64,000 nucleotides of DNA from a virus. The stretch is from the IMG/VR virus record IMGVR_UViG_3300035670_000164, positions 1-64,000 of that record; one strand, 5' to 3'. The notes under the pieces were generated by a model, which had not been told where the DNA came from, made no database searches, and saw nothing but the letters and a program-made list of their open reading frames with translations. Below, one piece after another: positions 9,175 through 17,977 of the stretch. The position numbers and the translations under genes are program-made. Within the stretch, counting starts at the first letter, position 1. Every line of letters starts with the position of its first letter.

Positions 9175-10811
9175 TGCCTAATAATACATTAACTAAAATA
9201 TTTACAGAAGTAACAATACAACCAGAATCTCATCAAGAATATGTACCTGGTTATAGTTATAAAGCTGATGTATCTCAAACTGAGTTATCAGATTCAGGTA
9301 AAATTTATTTAGTTAATCTTCTTAAAAGCCAAGGGTATAAAGTTACTACAGAAAATATTAGTAATTATATTTATATCTTTTATAAGGAAGAACCTGGATC
9401 AATTACAATAGATGGAAATATTTATCTAACATACATTGGATACAATATCTTTTTTACTTATACACCTAAACAAGATGGTTCATTAAGTATTCCTAATCCA
9501 GTATATACTACTAATGCTGGTTACTTTACTATTCCACCAGAAGGTAAAACTATTAATGTACCTGGACAATGGACTACAGTTACTCCAGATAGTTATTTAA
9601 CAAATCAATCCTTAATAGGTTGGAATGGTGGAGCTATATCAGAACAATTATTTAATACAGGAAGTATTTCATTTTCTATTAAACAAACTTCTGTAGGAAT
9701 TGTAATAGGTATAAGTGAACAATCAAGTGCAGTGGCAGATGAATACTATTCAAATATCTTATATGGATTCTACTTTAGTAATAATACATATAAGATATTT
9801 ATTGAAAATTCTTATAAATCTTCTGAAATAGAATTTCAAGAATCTGATGTATTTAAAATTAATGTACTAACAGATAAAGTTTCTTTATACCAAAACAACA
9901 CATTAGTTTATACACAATCAATTAATACTAGTAATAAGATATTCTGTGTAGACTGTAGTATGTACTATAGTGGAGATCAAATAAAGAATATATCTTATGA
10001 AGCTTTAACATCTAGTGATGGTATTAGTTATTCTGTAAGTAATATTATTTCACTAGACTCTTCTACTATTAATACAGCAACAAATATTTTTACTTATACA
10101 AATGGGAATACTTTATATACCGTTCAGAATACATCTCAACAATTAATTTTAAATTTATATAATTTACAAATTATAACTTCTAAAGATAGTATTCTAGTTC
10201 TTGGATTAATTCCAGAATATTTAACTATAGAAACTATAGGTTCAGGAACTAATACAACAATAATAATTACAGATAATATTACTGGAATAGTAATAGTTCT
10301 TTCTAATGTATCTGGAAGTCCTATAATTAATTTTATTGATGGGACTACTTTAACAACTATTACTTTAGAATCTATTTTACAAAATAATATTATTGTATAT
10401 AATTTTGGTGCAGAATCTTATAGTACATTTGTAATAGATGGTAAATCTTATAATAAGATGTTATCATCTGGAGAAATTAACTTTACTGGTTTAGGACAAT
10501 CATTAATATCTGCTTCTGGTACTATTGATATTAATGGTAAAGCATTTAAAGATACTCTTTCTTATGGTGAAATAACCTTTACAGGTTATAGTAATAAATA
10601 TCCAATGTCTGCTTCTGGAATATTTACTATTACAGGCATTGGATTAAATAAAAATGGTTCTGTATCTAGTGGAATAATGTCTTTTACTGGAAAAGGGTTT
10701 GGAGGTGGAATAATCCCATCTATTCCAGCAATTGGTGTAGGACAATTTAATTTTACTGGTTGGAGTAGAGAACGATATAAACTTCCTCCACAAATTATGA
10801 TAAATATGTGA
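9174..10811 (+). CDS. Tail structural protein with C-terminal short repeats
   Basis: 545 residues. The N-terminal ~20-100 region and the central part are beta-rich. Residues ~160-275 read like a lectin or LamG-type jelly roll (FSIKQTSVGIVIGISEQS, IKNISYEA). The C-terminal ~100 residues hold about six degenerate copies of a ~20-25 residue unit with core S-x-G-x-x-x-F/I-T/N-G (SSGEINFTGLG, SYGEITFTGYS, SSGIMSFTGKG, GVGQFNFTGWS). It occupies the place where N4 has its large tail sheath, but is much shorter and not obviously related. Probably a surface-exposed tail component. Confidence 0.55.
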   Translation: MPNNTLTKIFTEVTIQPESHQEYVPGYSYKADVSQTELSDSGKIYLVNLLKSQGYKVTTENISNYIYIFYKEEPGSITIDGNIYLTYIGYNIFFTYTPKQDGSLSIPNPVYTTNAGYFTIPPEGKTINVPGQWTTVTPDSYLTNQSLIGWNGGAISEQLFNTGSISFSIKQTSVGIVIGISEQSSAVADEYYSNILYGFYFSNNTYKIFIENSYKSSEIEFQESDVFKINVLTDKVSLYQNNTLVYTQSINTSNKIFCVDCSMYYSGDQIKNISYEALTSSDGISYSVSNIISLDSSTINTATNIFTYTNGNTLYTVQNTSQQLILNLYNLQIITSKDSILVLGLIPEYLTIETIGSGTNTTIIITDNITGIVIVLSNVSGSPIINFIDGTTLTTITLESILQNNIIVYNFGAESYSTFVIDGKSYNKMLSSGEINFTGLGQSLISASGTIDINGKAFKDTLSYGEITFTGYSNKYPMSASGIFTITGIGLNKNGSVSSGIMSFTGKGFGGGIIPSIPAIGVGQFNFTGWSRERYKLPPQIMINM

Positions 10812-10818
10812 GATATAA

Positions 10819-13059
10819 ATGATAGATTTAGATGAAGTAAAAACTATAAAATTTAATGATTGGAAGAATCCACCTAAGTTAGATGATCTAAAGAATGATT
10901 TATTATCTGCACAATCAGATCATGACAAACAAGTTGCTAAAATAAATACTTGGTTAGATAATCTAAATATTACTGGTTCAGCTAAAGTAAATAATGGAAA
11001 GAATAGAAGTAATGTTGTACCTAAACTTATTCGTAAACAAGCTGAATGGAGATATTCAGCATTAACAGAAGCATTCTTATCTACAGAAGATTTATTTAAT
11101 ACTGACCCAGTTACCTTTGAAGATAGAAAAGCTGCTGTACAGAATGGATTAGTATTGAATAATCAATTTAATACAAAACTTAATAAAACTGCTTTAGTAG
11201 ATGAAGCAGTAAGAACTTTTGTAGATGAAGGAACTCTTATTGGTAGAATTGGTTGGGAATACCAAGAAGAAATAGTAGAAGAAGTTATTAATGATTATGA
11301 ATTTATTCCTTCTAATGATCCAGAATATATACAAAAATTACAAGAGTTAATTCAAGGTAAACAAGATGATCCTATTAACTTTCAACAAACAGTTCCAGAA
11401 GAATTTCAACAAGCAGTAGAATTATCTCTACAAAATAATGTTCCTATTTATCCTAATCTAATTGGTTCTCATATAGAGAAAAATGTAAAAGTTATTAAGA
11501 ACCAACCTACAGTTAAAATATGTGAATATCAAGATATTATTATTGATCCTTCTTGTAGAGGAGATTTAGATAAAGCTAATTTTATTATTTATAAGTTTGA
11601 AACATCTTTATCTGAATTAAAGAAAGAAGGTAAGTATTCTAATTTAGAAGCTATTGAACCAAGTGATGCTTTACCATTACATGATGATTCATATAGGAAG
11701 GAATCTTATACATTTCAATTTAAGGATAAACCAAGACAAAAATTAACTGCTTATGAGTATTGGGGTTATTGGGATATTAATGGTGATGATTTGGTTAAGC
11801 CTATTGTTGTTACCTGGATTAATAATACTATTATTAGAATGGAAGAAAACCCATTCCCTTTTAAAAGTTTACCATTTGAAATAGCACAATACTTACCTGT
11901 AAGAAAGAATTGTTATGGTGAACCTGATGGTTCACTATTAGAAGATAACCAAAAGATTATTGGAGCTATTACAAGAGGAATGATTGATCTTATGGGTAGA
12001 AGTGCTAATGCTCAACAAGGAATTAGTAAAGATGCTTTAGACCCAGTAAACAAAAAGAAATTTAAATCTGGTGATGATTATGAGTTTAATCCTAATAAAC
12101 ATCCATCAGAAGCTTTCTTTATGCACCAATATCCAGAGATTCCTAAATCTGCTGAATATATGATTAACTTTCAAAACTTTGAAGCAGAATCTCTTACAGG
12201 AGTTAAAAGTTTTAATCAAGGTGTAAGTAGTCAATCTCTTGGTGATGTAGCTGCTGGTATTAGAGGAGCATTAGATGCTGCTAGTAAAAGAGAATTAGGA
12301 ATACTTAGAAGATTAGCAGATTGGTTTATTCGTATTGGTAGAAAGTTTGTAGCAATGAATGCTGAATGGCTTTCAGAAGAAGAAGTAATAAGAATTACTA
12401 ATGAAGAGTTTGTAACCATTAGAAGAGATGATTTAGCTGGTAATATAGATATTAAATTAACTATATCTACAGCAGAAGCAGATGAACAAAAAGCTCAAGA
12501 ATTAAGTTTTATGCTTCAAACTATGGGTAATACAATGCCTCAAGATTTCAGTCAAATGATTCTTGTAGAAATTGCTAGACTTAGAAAGATGCCTGATTTA
12601 GCTAAGAAGATTGAGAAATATGTTCCTCAACCTGATCCAATGCAACAACAAATGCAACAATTACAAATGCAATTACTACAAGCTCAAATTGCTGCTGAAC
12701 AAGCTAAAGCTGCTGAGAATCAAGCACAAGCAATGTTACAACAAGCTCAAGCTCAAATGTTAGGTTATAAAGCAGAAAATACTAAAGCTCAAACAGATAA
12801 AACTAATTTAGATTTTGTAGAACAAGAATCTGGAATAGCACACCAAAGAGCTATAGAAACTGCTCAAGCACAAGCTCAAGGTAATATGCAATTAGAAGCT
12901 CAAAAGCATCAACAAGCTATTGAGAAAGATTTACTTAAACATTCTTTAGATAAAGATTTAGAAGCTACTAAAGATGAAATGAACACTAAGAATAAAATGA
13001 TGGATCATATTTCTTCTATGGAACAGATTAAAGCTAAACCTCAACCAAAAGGTAAATAA
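10819..13059 (+). CDS. Portal protein
   Basis: 746 residues, close to the ~760 of the N4 portal. The long acidic/helical N-terminus (~1-60) is followed by TGSAKVNNGKNRSNVVPKLI, then EWRYSALTEAFLSTEDLF, a pattern usual in N4-like portals. The wing/stem region includes LLEDNQKIIGAITRGMIDLM. The C-terminus (~600-735) is a Gln/Ala-rich coiled coil (MQQQMQQLQMQLLQAQ). It forms the dodecameric DNA gate at one vertex. Neighbours (appendage genes before, scaffold and capsid after) agree. Confidence 0.85.
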   Translation: MIDLDEVKTIKFNDWKNPPKLDDLKNDLLSAQSDHDKQVAKINTWLDNLNITGSAKVNNGKNRSNVVPKLIRKQAEWRYSALTEAFLSTEDLFNTDPVTFEDRKAAVQNGLVLNNQFNTKLNKTALVDEAVRTFVDEGTLIGRIGWEYQEEIVEEVINDYEFIPSNDPEYIQKLQELIQGKQDDPINFQQTVPEEFQQAVELSLQNNVPIYPNLIGSHIEKNVKVIKNQPTVKICEYQDIIIDPSCRGDLDKANFIIYKFETSLSELKKEGKYSNLEAIEPSDALPLHDDSYRKESYTFQFKDKPRQKLTAYEYWGYWDINGDDLVKPIVVTWINNTIIRMEENPFPFKSLPFEIAQYLPVRKNCYGEPDGSLLEDNQKIIGAITRGMIDLMGRSANAQQGISKDALDPVNKKKFKSGDDYEFNPNKHPSEAFFMHQYPEIPKSAEYMINFQNFEAESLTGVKSFNQGVSSQSLGDVAAGIRGALDAASKRELGILRRLADWFIRIGRKFVAMNAEWLSEEEVIRITNEEFVTIRRDDLAGNIDIKLTISTAEADEQKAQELSFMLQTMGNTMPQDFSQMILVEIARLRKMPDLAKKIEKYVPQPDPMQQQMQQLQMQLLQAQIAAEQAKAAENQAQAMLQQAQAQMLGYKAENTKAQTDKTNLDFVEQESGIAHQRAIETAQAQAQGNMQLEAQKHQQAIEKDLLKHSLDKDLEATKDEMNTKNKMMDHISSMEQIKAKPQPKGK

Positions 13060-13060
13060 T

Positions 13061-13522
13061 ATGGATTTAACTAAATGGTATGATAAACAAGCATTACTTA
13101 ATACTTTATCTGGGTTTGGTTCACAAACAGGTCCAGGAGGAGCTTCTGTACAAGGAATGTATAATTCTATTACTGATCCATTTAGAATAGCTGCACATGG
13201 TAGTAATAAATTACAAGAACTAACTGGTTTACGATCTAATGCAGAAGCACAAAGAGCTGCAAATCAGATACAACAAGCTTTTACTACAATACCTTTTGTT
13301 TCAGAAAACACTAATAATGTATTTAGACAATCTACAAAAGAATATCCAATTACAAATTTTATTGGTAATGTAACTCCACAATTACTTGGAGGACAATTAT
13401 TACTTAAAAGTGGTTTAAAAGGGTTATCTAAACTAGATCACTATAATGCTTTAAAACAATCTATAAATAGACAATTCTTTGGAGATTCATTAAATGAAGT
13501 ATCCAATAATTCTAATAGATAA
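13061..13522 (+). CDS. Hypothetical virion-associated protein
   Basis: 153 residues, starting one base after the portal stop. It has Gly/Ala-rich helical stretches (TPQLLGGQLLLKSGLKGLSKL at ~110-130) and no recognised domain. Its place between the portal and small capsid genes suggests a minor head or ejected protein; this is inference only. Confidence 0.5.
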   Translation: MDLTKWYDKQALLNTLSGFGSQTGPGGASVQGMYNSITDPFRIAAHGSNKLQELTGLRSNAEAQRAANQIQQAFTTIPFVSENTNNVFRQSTKEYPITNFIGNVTPQLLGGQLLLKSGLKGLSKLDHYNALKQSINRQFFGDSLNEVSNNSNR

Positions 13523-13551
13523 ATACTTTCACTTAACTAAGGAGAACTTCT

Positions 13552-13608
13552 ATGACTAAGAAACCATCTAAACCAATGCCTAAACCAGGTAAATCTAAAA
13601 AATGTTAA
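13552..13608 (+). CDS. Tiny basic peptide, 18 residues
   Basis: MTKKPSKPMPKPGKSKKC. A strong AAGGAGA ribosome site lies 8 bases before the ATG, better than those of many neighbours. The peptide is a run of Lys-Pro units ending in Cys. Very short Lys/Pro-rich peptides near capsid genes occur in other phages. A real translated product is likely from the ribosome site; its role is unknown. Confidence 0.5.
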   Translation: MTKKPSKPMPKPGKSKKC

Positions 13609-13626
13609 TTTATTTAGGAATATAAA

Positions 13627-13995
13627 ATGGAAACAAAACAAAGTATTGATAAAAAAGTAAAACTAAATCTAACCAATTCAGTTGAGAATAATATTACTGC
13701 TCATGCTGGTGGAACTCAAGCTGCTGCATTTGCTTTAGATGCAACTAAAACAGTGCATAATGTAACTGTTGTTGGTACTGCTGCTGATTCAATTAAATTA
13801 CCTTTAGCTACTGGTTCAGGAATCCAACATTGGATTAAAAACTCTGATGCTGCTGAATCATTACAATTATTTGGTTCAGGTACAGATACAATTGATGGTA
13901 TTACAACTGCTACAGGAGTAGCTGTTGGTAATGGTAAATCACGCTTAGTAGTAGATATTGCTCCAGGTAAATGGGTTAGTTTACTAGGTGCTTAA
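13627..13995 (+). CDS. Capsid decoration-like protein
   Basis: 122 residues. The pattern AHAGGTQAAAFALDATKTVHN ... VGTAADSIKLPLATGSG ... TIDGITTATGVAVGNG ... APGKWVSLLGA matches a small all-beta protein often encoded next to capsid genes in phages and thought to decorate heads. Independent ribosome site, no overlap with its neighbours. Assignment as decoration is by pattern and location. Confidence 0.5.
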   Translation: METKQSIDKKVKLNLTNSVENNITAHAGGTQAAAFALDATKTVHNVTVVGTAADSIKLPLATGSGIQHWIKNSDAAESLQLFGSGTDTIDGITTATGVAVGNGKSRLVVDIAPGKWVSLLGA

Positions 13996-14029
13996 TAAAT
14001 AATTATATATCTCTTAATGAGGACACACG

Positions 14030-14395
14030 ATGAATGAAATTAAAGAAATGAAAGAAAAATTAAAATTTGTAAAGAATGAATTAAAAATTAGAGATGCTTT
14101 ACAAAGATTACTTAAAAATAAAGATTTCAAAACTGTATTTCAAGATGAATACTTTGAGAAAGAGCCAGTAAGAATTACTATGTTACAAGCTAGTCCACAA
14201 ATTGATCCTTTAATTAAAGCTCAAATGTTAAATGATTTTCAAGCTATTGGCGCATTGGATCAATTCTTTAGACGTATTATGCAAAGAGGTAATCTTGCTG
14301 AGATTGAATTACAAAGTATTGTAGAATATTTTGATAATCCAGAAGAATATAAAGATTCAGAAGAAGAATTAATTGAATCAGAATTAGAAGGTTAA
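14030..14395 (+). CDS. Conserved phage protein upstream of scaffold
   Basis: 121 residues, mainly helical with a strongly acidic C-terminal tail (~105-121). The central segment ASPQIDPLIKAQMLNDFQAI, then DQFFRRIMQRG, is of a type found next to the portal and scaffold in several podovirus and siphovirus genomes. AATGAGGACAC before the ATG offers a ribosome site. Inference: assembly factor or minor head protein. Confidence 0.5.
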   Translation: MNEIKEMKEKLKFVKNELKIRDALQRLLKNKDFKTVFQDEYFEKEPVRITMLQASPQIDPLIKAQMLNDFQAIGALDQFFRRIMQRGNLAEIELQSIVEYFDNPEEYKDSEEELIESELEG

Positions 14396-14396
14396 T

Positions 14397-15428
14397 ATGA
14401 ACACTGAACAAGATACTACTATTCAAGAAGAAACTACTCAACAAGAGAAAGATTTCTTAAATATGTCTGATGATGAGTTTTTACAACAATCTGAAACAGA
14501 TTCTACTGTTTCTGAATCTAATGAAACAGAAGATGAAAACCAAGAAGAAGAAGAAGAAGTAAGTGATGAATCTAATGAAGAAGTAGAAGAATCTACTGAA
14601 TCAGAAGAAATAGATTATAAAGCTGCTTACGAACGTATTCTTGGTCCTATTAAGGCTAATGGTAAAGAGATTCATGTAAATAATATTGATGATGCTATAA
14701 CTCTTATGCAAAAAGGAGCAGATTATCATCGTAAAACTACAGAACTTAAACCATTAAGAAAAGTGTTAGCAACACTTAAACAAAATGATTTACTAGATCA
14801 GGATAAACTTAATTATTTAATAGACTTAAATAATAAGAATCCAGATGCTATTAAAAAATTAATTAAAGATAGTAATTTAGATGTATTTGAAGAAGATTTA
14901 TCAGAAGTAAATTACAAACCAAATAGTTACCAAGTAGATGATAAAGTAATTGAGTTAGATGAAGTATTAGATAGTATTCAACATACTCCTCAATTTGAAA
15001 CTACAGTACAAATTTTAGCTAATCAATTAGATCAAGTTAGTAAAAATACTTTAAGTGAAAATCCTCAAATAATTCCAGTATTAAATGAACATATTGGTAA
15101 TGGCATTTATAAAACTATTATGGATGTTGTACAAAATGAAAGAACATTTGGACGACTTAATGATGTATCGGATTTAGAAGCATATAGATTAGTTGGTGAT
15201 TGGATTCAAGCCAATGGTGGTTTTAATACTAATACTAATACTGCTACGCAAGAACAACCAGTAAAACAATCCATTAAAGCTAAACCCGTACAAGATAATA
15301 AAGAAAAAAAGAAGGCTGCTAGTATTACTAATACTAAGCCAACACCAAAAATTAATGTAGATTCTATAGACTTTTTAAATATGTCTGATGAAGAATTTGC
15401 TAAACTCGATAAATCATTATTCACATAA
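14397..15428 (+). CDS. Scaffolding-type protein
   Basis: 343 residues. An extremely acidic, low-complexity N-terminus (~25-75, runs of Glu, Ser and Asp) precedes helical segments with a coiled-coil look and a basic linker (~290-315). The motif DFLNMSD-D/E-EF occurs twice, at ~20-30 and again ~14 residues from the C-terminus. Acid-rich helical proteins directly before the major capsid gene are the usual position of the scaffold. It shapes the prohead and is lost during maturation. The duplicated terminal motif could be a capsid- or portal-binding peptide. Confidence 0.65.
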   Translation: MNTEQDTTIQEETTQQEKDFLNMSDDEFLQQSETDSTVSESNETEDENQEEEEEVSDESNEEVEESTESEEIDYKAAYERILGPIKANGKEIHVNNIDDAITLMQKGADYHRKTTELKPLRKVLATLKQNDLLDQDKLNYLIDLNNKNPDAIKKLIKDSNLDVFEEDLSEVNYKPNSYQVDDKVIELDEVLDSIQHTPQFETTVQILANQLDQVSKNTLSENPQIIPVLNEHIGNGIYKTIMDVVQNERTFGRLNDVSDLEAYRLVGDWIQANGGFNTNTNTATQEQPVKQSIKAKPVQDNKEKKKAASITNTKPTPKINVDSIDFLNMSDEEFAKLDKSLFT

Positions 15429-15438
15429 GGAATAAATT

Positions 15439-16926
15439 ATGACACAAGTATACGGTACTGGAAGTAATTCTTCCATTGGTTCTCAAATTAGAACTGATTA
15501 CTATGAAAAACAAGCATTAATTGAAGCTGCTAAAGAAGAAGTATTTGGTCCTTTAGCTTCTACTAAAGAAATGCCTAAAAATATGGGTAAAAAGATTAAA
15601 CAATACCATTTATTACCTATGTTATCTGATGCAAACATTAACGATCAAGGTATTGATGCTAGTGGTGTATCTACCGCTAATGAAGCTACCATTGAACTTC
15701 GTCCACCAGATTTAGAAAATACTGGTAATGAATGGGTATCTTTATGGATTGTAGGTAATGGTACCGATGGTACTGATGCTTTAGGTGCTACTTCATTAGG
15801 TTATGCTTCTAATACTGCTGCTCAATTTGCTTCTGCAAGATGGAAAGCATGGAAAGTATTAACTACTGCTATGGGATTAGATGGTTCTTTAGCTGCTAAT
15901 GATACTTATGCAGAAGTAAAAGTATTAGCAGAAGCTGCTGGTTGGACTGTTACAGAAAATACTGCTGTTAGTGGTGCAGGTAACTTATATGGTTCTAGTA
16001 GAGATGTTGGGTATATTACGGGTAAATTACCTACATTAACTGAAACTGGTGGTGTAGTAAACCAAGTAGGTTTTAAACGTATTGAATTAGAAGGTACATT
16101 TGCTAAATATGGTTTCTTCTATTCTTGGACTCAAGAATCATTAGACTTTGATTCTATGCCAGATTTGTATAGTAAAACTTATACAGAAGCTATTAAAGGT
16201 GCATCTGAAATCCAAGAGGATATGATTCAGATTGATTTATTAAATTCTGCTGGTGTAATTGTTTATGGTGGTACTGCTACATCTAAAGCCACTATTTCAG
16301 GTGAAACTGGTTCAGAATCATTATTAAGTTATGATGATTTTGTACGTTTAGGTGTAACATTAGATAGTAATAGATGTCCTCGTAATACTACTATTGTTAG
16401 TGGTAGCCGTATGACTGATACTAAAACTATTCCTGCTGCTAGATTTATGTATTGTGGTCCAGCATTAGTACCTCAATTAGAGCGTATGGTTGATAACTTT
16501 GGAAACCAAGCATTAATTAAAGTACAACATTATGCTGCTGGTACTAATATCATGAAAAATGAATTAGGTAGTATTGCAGGTTTTAGAATTATTGTATGTC
16601 AAGAAATGTTACATTGGGCTGGTGTAGGTGCTACTGTATCTAATAATGCTGGTTATCGTTCATCTATTGCTTATGGTCAAACTGCTGAGAAATATGATGT
16701 ATATCCTTTGTTAGTTGTAGGTGATCAATCATTTACTACTATTAGCTTTAAATCTGGTGGTCAAGGTAGTAAATTAAATATCCATACTGCTAAACCAGGT
16801 AGTCCAGAAAGTTATGCAAATGATAAATACGGTACTACAGGCTTTACTTCAATTCAATGGTATTATGGATTTATGACACTTAGAAGTGAACGTATTGCTT
16901 TAATGCTAACTGTAGCAGAGATTTAA
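15439..16926 (+). CDS. Major capsid protein
   Basis: 495 residues. It follows the scaffold with an AAGGAATAAATT ribosome site and begins MTQVYGTGSNSSIGSQIRTD. The segment ALIEAAKEEVFGPLASTKEMPKNMGKKIK (~30-55) and later IELEGTFAKYGFFYSW and MIQIDLLNSAGVIVYGG are the pattern of N4-like major capsid proteins (HK97 fold; N4 gp56 is of similar size). Codon use is less AT-driven than its neighbours' (GGT, GCT, CGT), as expected for a highly expressed gene. An intergenic regulatory region follows. Confidence 0.85.
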   Translation: MTQVYGTGSNSSIGSQIRTDYYEKQALIEAAKEEVFGPLASTKEMPKNMGKKIKQYHLLPMLSDANINDQGIDASGVSTANEATIELRPPDLENTGNEWVSLWIVGNGTDGTDALGATSLGYASNTAAQFASARWKAWKVLTTAMGLDGSLAANDTYAEVKVLAEAAGWTVTENTAVSGAGNLYGSSRDVGYITGKLPTLTETGGVVNQVGFKRIELEGTFAKYGFFYSWTQESLDFDSMPDLYSKTYTEAIKGASEIQEDMIQIDLLNSAGVIVYGGTATSKATISGETGSESLLSYDDFVRLGVTLDSNRCPRNTTIVSGSRMTDTKTIPAARFMYCGPALVPQLERMVDNFGNQALIKVQHYAAGTNIMKNELGSIAGFRIIVCQEMLHWAGVGATVSNNAGYRSSIAYGQTAEKYDVYPLLVVGDQSFTTISFKSGGQGSKLNIHTAKPGSPESYANDKYGTTGFTSIQWYYGFMTLRSERIALMLTVAEI

Positions 16927-16943
16927 TTATAAGTACGAGTTCT

Positions 16944-16978
16944 GAGTGCTTCTAAAATGCACCAGGATTCGTTTTAAG
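16944..16978 (-). promoter_or_regulatory. Copy 6 of the recurrent ~34-bp element (- orientation)
   Basis: Read on the + strand, 28 bases here match the copy at 46341-46368 at 25 positions (core GCAC-C/G-AGGATTCG, then TTTAAG). It points back toward the capsid gene. Identity this high between two non-coding sites is not chance, but its function is unknown. Confidence 0.4.
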
Positions 16979-16983
16979 GACAT

Positions 16984-17039
16984 ATCGTTTCTAGGTATAC
17001 AAATAGATAACTTTTTAGCTAACGTTGCTTAGAAACGAT
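16984..17039. repeat. 10-bp inverted repeat in the intergenic region after the capsid gene
   Basis: ATCGTTTCTA at 16984-16993 and its exact complement TAGAAACGAT at 17030-17039, with a 36-base spacer. It ends where the + oriented recurrent element begins. There is no T-run, so it is not a standard terminator. A structured leader or protein-binding site is possible. Confidence 0.5.
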
Positions 17040-17070
17040 TCTCGAATGATTTAGAGGCATATTTAAGAGG
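17037..17070 (+). promoter_or_regulatory. Copy 1 of the recurrent ~34-bp element, candidate promoter
   Basis: ATTCTCG, eleven bases including ATTTAGA, then GGCATATTTAAGAGG, eleven bases before the ATG at 17081. The AGAGG at its end can serve as ribosome site. CTCG and the GGCATATTT core are separated by exactly 11 bases, as in the other copies. The position after the capsid gene and before internal virion genes suits a promoter. Confidence 0.45.
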
Positions 17071-17080
17071 TATTTAAAAC

Positions 17081-17638
17081 ATGAATACAAATGAAGGTTT
17101 AGATTTACTAAAACAACAAGCAAAAGAATTAGGTATTACACATTCACCTAATATTGGTATTGAAGCTTTGCAACAAAAAATATTGGATGCAACTAATATA
17201 CAATCTTCTACTGAAATTAGATTAGTAGATGGTTGGTTAGATAAAGTAAAACATTTAATTGCTTCACCAGAACAAGTAAAAATTATTAAAAAGAAACAAG
17301 CTGAAAAACTTGTACGAGTTAGAGTTACTTGTATGAATCCAGCTAAGTCTACAATGGAAGGTGATATATTTACTGTAAGAAATAAACTTACTGGAGATAT
17401 TAAACGATATATTCCATTTAATGCAGAAGCATGGCATATTCCACAAATTATGTTAGATATGCTTAAAGAAAAAGAATATACACATCACTATCAAGTTAAA
17501 GGTCCTGATGGAACTCCTGTAACTAAATCCAAACAAATGAAAGAATATAATATTGAAATTTTACCTTCTTTAACTAAAGAAGAATTACAAGAATTAGCTA
17601 AAGAACAATTAGCTACTGGTAGAATTGCAAACGCATAA
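17081..17638 (+). CDS. Virion protein with N-terminal HeH/SAP-like helix pair
   Basis: 185 residues. The first ~40 (LDLLKQQAKELGITHSPNIG ... ALQQKIL) resemble the HeH/LEM or SAP-like module seen at the start of many phage capsid-adjacent proteins. The middle contains RVRVTCMNPAKS and the tail is helical (LTKEELQELAKEQL). It is preceded by the candidate promoter at 17037-17070. Possible head-completion or minor capsid protein; no enzyme motif. Confidence 0.5.
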   Translation: MNTNEGLDLLKQQAKELGITHSPNIGIEALQQKILDATNIQSSTEIRLVDGWLDKVKHLIASPEQVKIIKKKQAEKLVRVRVTCMNPAKSTMEGDIFTVRNKLTGDIKRYIPFNAEAWHIPQIMLDMLKEKEYTHHYQVKGPDGTPVTKSKQMKEYNIEILPSLTKEELQELAKEQLATGRIANA

Positions 17639-17647
17639 GGATAAATT

Positions 17648-17968
17648 ATGTTTGTAGTAGGAACACCAATTACAATAACTGCATCAATATCAACAACACC
17701 TAATACCTATATTGTTTCTGATTTTGATATTAGAGTTATGTTACCTAATAAAACTGTAACATATATTAATGCAGTAACAACTATTTCATATACTGCACCA
17801 ACAGTAACAACTACTGGAAGTATATCTTTCTCATATACACCAAATAGTGCAGGATTACATGAAATAGTAATATCAACAGGAACAGCAGATAATCATATTG
17901 TTCGAAGTAAAACTTTATTAAATGTTATTGGTGTTTCAACTACAAAATTATTTAATATTAAACTTTAA
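17648..17968 (+). CDS. Ig-like / beta-sandwich small virion protein
   Basis: 106 residues, almost entirely alternating hydrophobic and Thr/Ser residues. Ends SYTPNSAGLHEIVISTGTA, close to the 'y.p...G.y.v.v' strand pattern of Ig-like bacterial and phage domains. AAGGATAAATT precedes the ATG. Likely a small structural or decoration protein; low certainty. Confidence 0.45.
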   Translation: MFVVGTPITITASISTTPNTYIVSDFDIRVMLPNKTVTYINAVTTISYTAPTVTTTGSISFSYTPNSAGLHEIVISTGTADNHIVRSKTLLNVIGVSTTKLFNIKL

Positions 17969-17977
17969 GGAATTATT

